A stretch of DNA of 18,772 nt, from the NCBI GenBank assembly GCA_934700635.1, contig CAKUXU010000008.1, positions 1-18,772 on the forward strand, in the 5' to 3' direction. Shown piece by piece: positions 16,555-18,772 of this stretch. The position numbers were made by a program, and so were the translations under genes. Under the pieces are notes generated by a model. It had not been told where the DNA came from and made no database searches. It worked only from the letters and a program-made list of their open reading frames with translations. Within the stretch, counting starts at the first letter, position 1. Each line of letters begins with the position of its first letter. Source of the stretch: an uncultured Eubacteriales bacterium (GTDB lineage Bacteria; Bacillota; Clostridia; Oscillospirales; Acutalibacteraceae).

Positions 16555-16602
16555 AATTGTATACCTCCTTGTAAAAATGTTTATTTGACGTTGTAATTTT
16601 TA

Positions 16603-16890
16603 TTAATCATCATTGATAGTTTCTATTTTATATCTTGTATTATCGTCATGTCTTATTCTATATAGTGTTCTATATCTGATTTTCTTTTCACTTTGACCGA
16701 GCTTGTTAGCTAATCGTTTTGCTTCACCTAAATTTGAGCACCTTACCAGAACTTCTCCATCAACATCATCGATGACCTCGTATTGGTGTGTAGGCTTATT
16801 TCTACTACGGTATACATAACCTCCACTTATTTTTTCTACATCTCCCTCTTCCACAGAATTTAATCCGTTTTTTTCAACTTCATTTTTCAT
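16603..16890 (-). CDS. Double-glycine leader peptide, copy B
   Basis: This is a 95-residue paralogue of copies A and C. The leader (1-24, ending GDVEKISGG) fits the double-glycine pattern well, with Asp -8, Val -7 and Ile -4. It is nearly identical to that of copy C. The predicted mature part (71 residues, beginning YVYRSRNKPTHQYEVID) is the most diverged of the three and more basic (RLANKLGQSEKKIRYRTLYRI), ending KIETINDD. A single cysteine is kept in RCSN. The ATG and the AGGAGGT eight bases before it lie in a spacer of about 48 bases that is almost identical in front of every copy. The spacer has no promoter of its own on the minus strand, so B is probably read from the promoter upstream of copy C. 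Confidence 0.85.
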   Translation of the reverse strand: MKNEVEKNGLNSVEEGDVEKISGGYVYRSRNKPTHQYEVIDDVDGEVLVRCSNLGEAKRLANKLGQSEKKIRYRTLYRIRHDDNTRYKIETINDD

Positions 16891-16938
16891 AGTTGTATAC
16901 CTCCTTGTAAAAATATTTATTTGACGTTGTAATTTTTA

Positions 16939-17001
16939 TTAATCATCATCGATGGTTTCTATTTTGTGTATCGTATCATCTTCATGTACTATTCTTCTGT
17001 A
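16939..17001 (-). pseudogene. Out-of-frame tail of a fourth array member
   Basis: On the minus strand these bases read YRRIVHEDDTIHKIETIDDD and a TAA stop. This matches the end of copy B (LYRIRHDDNTRYKIETINDD) position by position. It is not in frame with copy C, whose stop lies within it, and has no start or leader of its own. It is best read as the 3' remnant of a lost copy, or as a duplicated tail separated from copy C by a frameshift. Confidence 0.75.
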
Positions 17002-17285
17002 TGAGGTGGGATTGGATCTATTTTGTCTCTATTATTATCCTCGTGTATTATTCTATATAGTGTATCACCGTTGATCTGATCTACTCTTTGATTTAAATGG
17101 GTAGCTGCTTGTTTTGCTTCTTCCGGATCTTCGCATCTTAACATAACTTCCCCAGTAATATCATTGATTATCTCGTATTGGTGAGTTGGTTTATAGTCTG
17201 CGTGATATATATACCCTCCACTTATTTTTTCCATATCTCCATCTTCCACAGAATTTAATCCGTTTTTTTCAACTTCATTTTTCAT
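16989..17285 (-). CDS. Double-glycine leader peptide, copy C (first gene of the array)
   Basis: This 98-residue protein has a 24-residue leader (MKNEVEKNGLNSVEDGDMEK then ISGG; Asp -8, Met -7, Ile -4). The predicted mature region (74 residues) is close to that of copy A (YIYHADYKPTHQYE, then TGEVM, RCED, EEAKQAA, TLYRIIHED). The last residues, PIPPHTEE, look unlike the ends of A or B. They arise because the frame runs into the tail of a lost copy in the wrong phase. ATG at 17283-17285 is chosen for the AGGAGGT eight bases before it. An upstream in-frame start at 17336 would add 17 residues across the leader hairpin and is unlikely. It is preceded by an exact-consensus promoter, so it should be the best-transcribed member. 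Confidence 0.85.
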   Translation of the reverse strand: MKNEVEKNGLNSVEDGDMEKISGGYIYHADYKPTHQYEIINDITGEVMLRCEDPEEAKQAATHLNQRVDQINGDTLYRIIHEDNNRDKIDPIPPHTEE

Positions 17286-17320
17286 AGTTGTATACCTCCT
17301 TGTAAAAACATTTATTTGAC

Positions 17321-17334
17321 GTTGCAGTAGCAAC
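17321..17334 (-). promoter_or_regulatory. Short hairpin at the predicted 5' end of the array mRNA
   Basis: On the minus strand GTTGC pairs with GCAAC around TACT. It falls at or within a base or two of the transcript start predicted from the promoter. A stem at the extreme 5' end can protect mRNA from decay; that role is inferred. Confidence 0.45.
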
Positions 17335-17341
17335 ATTCAAT

Positions 17342-17370
17342 ATTATATATTTTTTATTTATATTTGTCAA
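17342..17370 (-). promoter_or_regulatory. Exact-consensus sigma-A promoter for the double-glycine array
   Basis: On the minus strand, TTGACA (17370-17365) and TATAAT (17347-17342) are separated by exactly 17 bases. Every core position is consensus. It predicts a start near 17335 and a leader of about 50 bases. Confidence 0.9.
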
Positions 17371-17403
17371 ATAATTTATTTTTAAAAATCTAATTTTTAT
17401 ATT

Positions 17404-17441
17404 TTTAAACAAAAAGCTACATAAGCAATCGCTTCTGTAGC
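17404..17441 (-). terminator. Rho-independent terminator after tyrS
   Basis: On the minus strand GCTACAGAAGC and GCTTATGTAGC (17441-17431 with 17426-17416) form an 11-position stem with one G-A mismatch around GATT. TTTTTGTTTAAA follows. It lies 27 bases after the tyrS stop and insulates the array promoter. Confidence 0.88.
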
Positions 17442-17467
17442 CTCATTAATTTATTTCTTACTTAAAT

Positions 17468-18697
17468 TTATTTTGCAAATACTTTTTTAAAAATTTTCTT
17501 TCCTTTTTTAATTATTATTCCTGATTTTAACTTTTCATATGAAATCATAAAATTTACATCCGAAATTTTATTTCCGTCTATAGATATTCCACCTTGTTCA
17601 ACTAATCTTCTTGCTTCACTTTTTGAAGAGGCAATAGAAGATATTTTTAAAACTGAAAGAATATCTATTTCTGAGTCTTTTAAATAATCGGGAGAAACTT
17701 CAAATGACGGCATGTTTTCATCATTTTTACCTTGATTTTCAAAAAGAGATTTCGCTGCATTCTGAGCTCTAACTGCTTCCTCTTCACCATGAACAAGCTT
17801 TGTTATTTCAAAGGCAAGACGTTCTTTTGCTTTATTGATTTCACTTCCGTTTAAGTTTTTAAAACTTAAAATTTCATCTGTAGGTAAAAATGTTAGCATG
17901 TTAAAACAATTTAAAACGTCTTTATCATCAACATTTCTCCAGTATTGGTAAAAATCATAAGGAGAAGTTTTATTAGCATCAAGCCAAAGAGCTCCTTTTT
18001 CTGTTTTACCCATTTTTTTACCTTCGGACGTTGTTAAGAGTTTAAAAGTTAAACCATAAACTTCTTTTTTGTCCATTTTTCTTACAAGTTCTACTCCACC
18101 TATGATATTGCTCCATTGATCATCTCCACCAAGTTCGAATGTGCAGTTATAGTTTCTGTTCAGCATAAGAAAATCGTAGCTTTGCATAAGCATATAGTTA
18201 AGTTCGAAAAATGTAAGACCTTTTTCAAGTCTTTGTTTATAGCATTCAGCGGCAAGCATTCTGTTAACTGAAAAATGCACACCGATTTCCCTTAAAAATT
18301 TTATATAGTTAAGATTTCCAAGCCATTCATAATTATTAAGTATTAAAGCTTTATTCGGTGAAAAGTCAATAAATTTAGAAGCTTGCTTTACAAAACATTC
18401 TATATTGTGATTTATGGTTTCTTGAGTCATCATTTTTCTCATATCTGTTTTCCCAGAAGGATCACCTACAAGTGCAGTTGCTCCTCCGAATAAAATAATC
18501 GGGAAATGACCTTCTTTTTGTAGTCTTGAAGCAATCATGAGCTGTACAAAATGTCCAACATGAAGGCTGTCTGCAGTAGGCTCAAATCCAATGTAAAATT
18601 TTATTTTTTCGTTTTGTAATATATTTTTAACTTTTTCTTCGTTTGTGCATTGAGCAATAAGACCACGTTTTTGTAGTTCTTCATATAGATTTTTCAT
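17468..18697 (-). CDS. tyrS: Tyrosyl-tRNA synthetase
   Basis: This enzyme charges tRNA-Tyr with tyrosine. The 409-residue class I enzyme has the HIGH-type motif HVGH at 46-49, the tyrosine-binding QSYDF at 172-176 and the GGDDQWSNI block at 190-198. The ATP loop KMGKT lies at 228-232, where the family usually has KMSKS or KFGKT. The C-terminal S4 RNA-binding domain begins about residue 343 (ILSVLKISSIASSKSEARRLV, then GGISIDG). Length is normal. ATG at 18695-18697 follows GGAAGGAAA on the minus strand. Only 75 bases upstream are visible, so a T-box or distant promoter, common for tyrS in Firmicutes, cannot be assessed. Confidence 0.97.
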   Translation of the reverse strand: MKNLYEELQKRGLIAQCTNEEKVKNILQNEKIKFYIGFEPTADSLHVGHFVQLMIASRLQKEGHFPIILFGGATALVGDPSGKTDMRKMMTQETINHNIECFVKQASKFIDFSPNKALILNNYEWLGNLNYIKFLREIGVHFSVNRMLAAECYKQRLEKGLTFFELNYMLMQSYDFLMLNRNYNCTFELGGDDQWSNIIGGVELVRKMDKKEVYGLTFKLLTTSEGKKMGKTEKGALWLDANKTSPYDFYQYWRNVDDKDVLNCFNMLTFLPTDEILSFKNLNGSEINKAKERLAFEITKLVHGEEEAVRAQNAAKSLFENQGKNDENMPSFEVSPDYLKDSEIDILSVLKISSIASSKSEARRLVEQGGISIDGNKISDVNFMISYEKLKSGIIIKKGKKIFKKVFAK

Positions 18698-18772
18698 TTT
18701 AAAATTTCCTTCCGTTTAAGTTTTAAGGCTAATTTATTCAAGATATTTTCTTGACAATACATTTTACATATG

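Noticed and set aside
16270..17340. CRISPR-like or other non-coding repeat array
   Set aside because: The repetition is explained by tandem coding genes with conserved spacers. Units are about 336 and 395 bases with amino-acid-level conservation, not short identical repeats.

Overview
The window looks like chromosome from a strongly AT-rich, spore-forming Firmicute of the Clostridia. The evidence is a guanylate kinase–rpoZ–priA arrangement, a SpoVAE spore protein behind a sequence that fits the forespore sigma-G consensus, strong AGGAGG ribosome binding sites, TTG starts, sigma-A promoters of TTGACA/TATAAT type, and very A+T-biased codon use. I see no transposase, phage gene or CRISPR array. 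No species can be named from the sequence alone.

Layout. Bases 1-732 hold the 3' part of gmk and the overlapping rpoZ, closed by a terminator. A consensus promoter then drives an unrecognised lysine-rich 408-residue protein (862-2088) and, 13 bases later, priA (2102-4522). mtnN (4506-5201, minus) converges on priA with a 17-base overlap and is divergent from spoVAE (5308-5664). rsmA/ksgA (5783-6655) follows with its own promoter and converges on a secreted class 3 lipase (6724-7833, minus). About 660 bases without a protein gene come next, with hairpins and short repeats, leading to two minus-strand tRNA-Ser genes (GCU at 8500-8590, UGA at 8614-8702). A D-Ala-D-Ala carboxypeptidase (8897-10231) and an S1-domain RNA-binding protein (10305-11258) run forward. 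They face ileS (11311-14388, minus) across a shared hairpin terminator.

The right part is the least ordinary. Gene 14629-16209 encodes a Clp/torsin-like AAA+ ATPase with an N-terminal export signal and further hydrophobic segments. It converges on a minus-strand array (16270-17285) of three tandem paralogues of 94-98 residues. Each has a leader ending in a double-glycine motif, as in substrates of C39-peptidase ABC exporters, followed by an unfamiliar hydrophilic mature region of about 70 residues. The out-of-frame tail of a fourth copy lies between two of them, and one exact-consensus promoter precedes the array. tyrS (17468-18697, minus) closes the window.

Most genes are housekeeping: translation (ileS, tyrS, rsmA, S1 protein, tRNA-Ser), transcription (rpoZ), replication restart (priA), nucleotide and methyl-group metabolism (gmk, mtnN), and wall or spore functions (carboxypeptidase, spoVAE). 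The candidates for undescribed biology are the double-glycine array, the exported AAA+ protein beside it, the protein placed between rpoZ and priA, and the secreted lipase.
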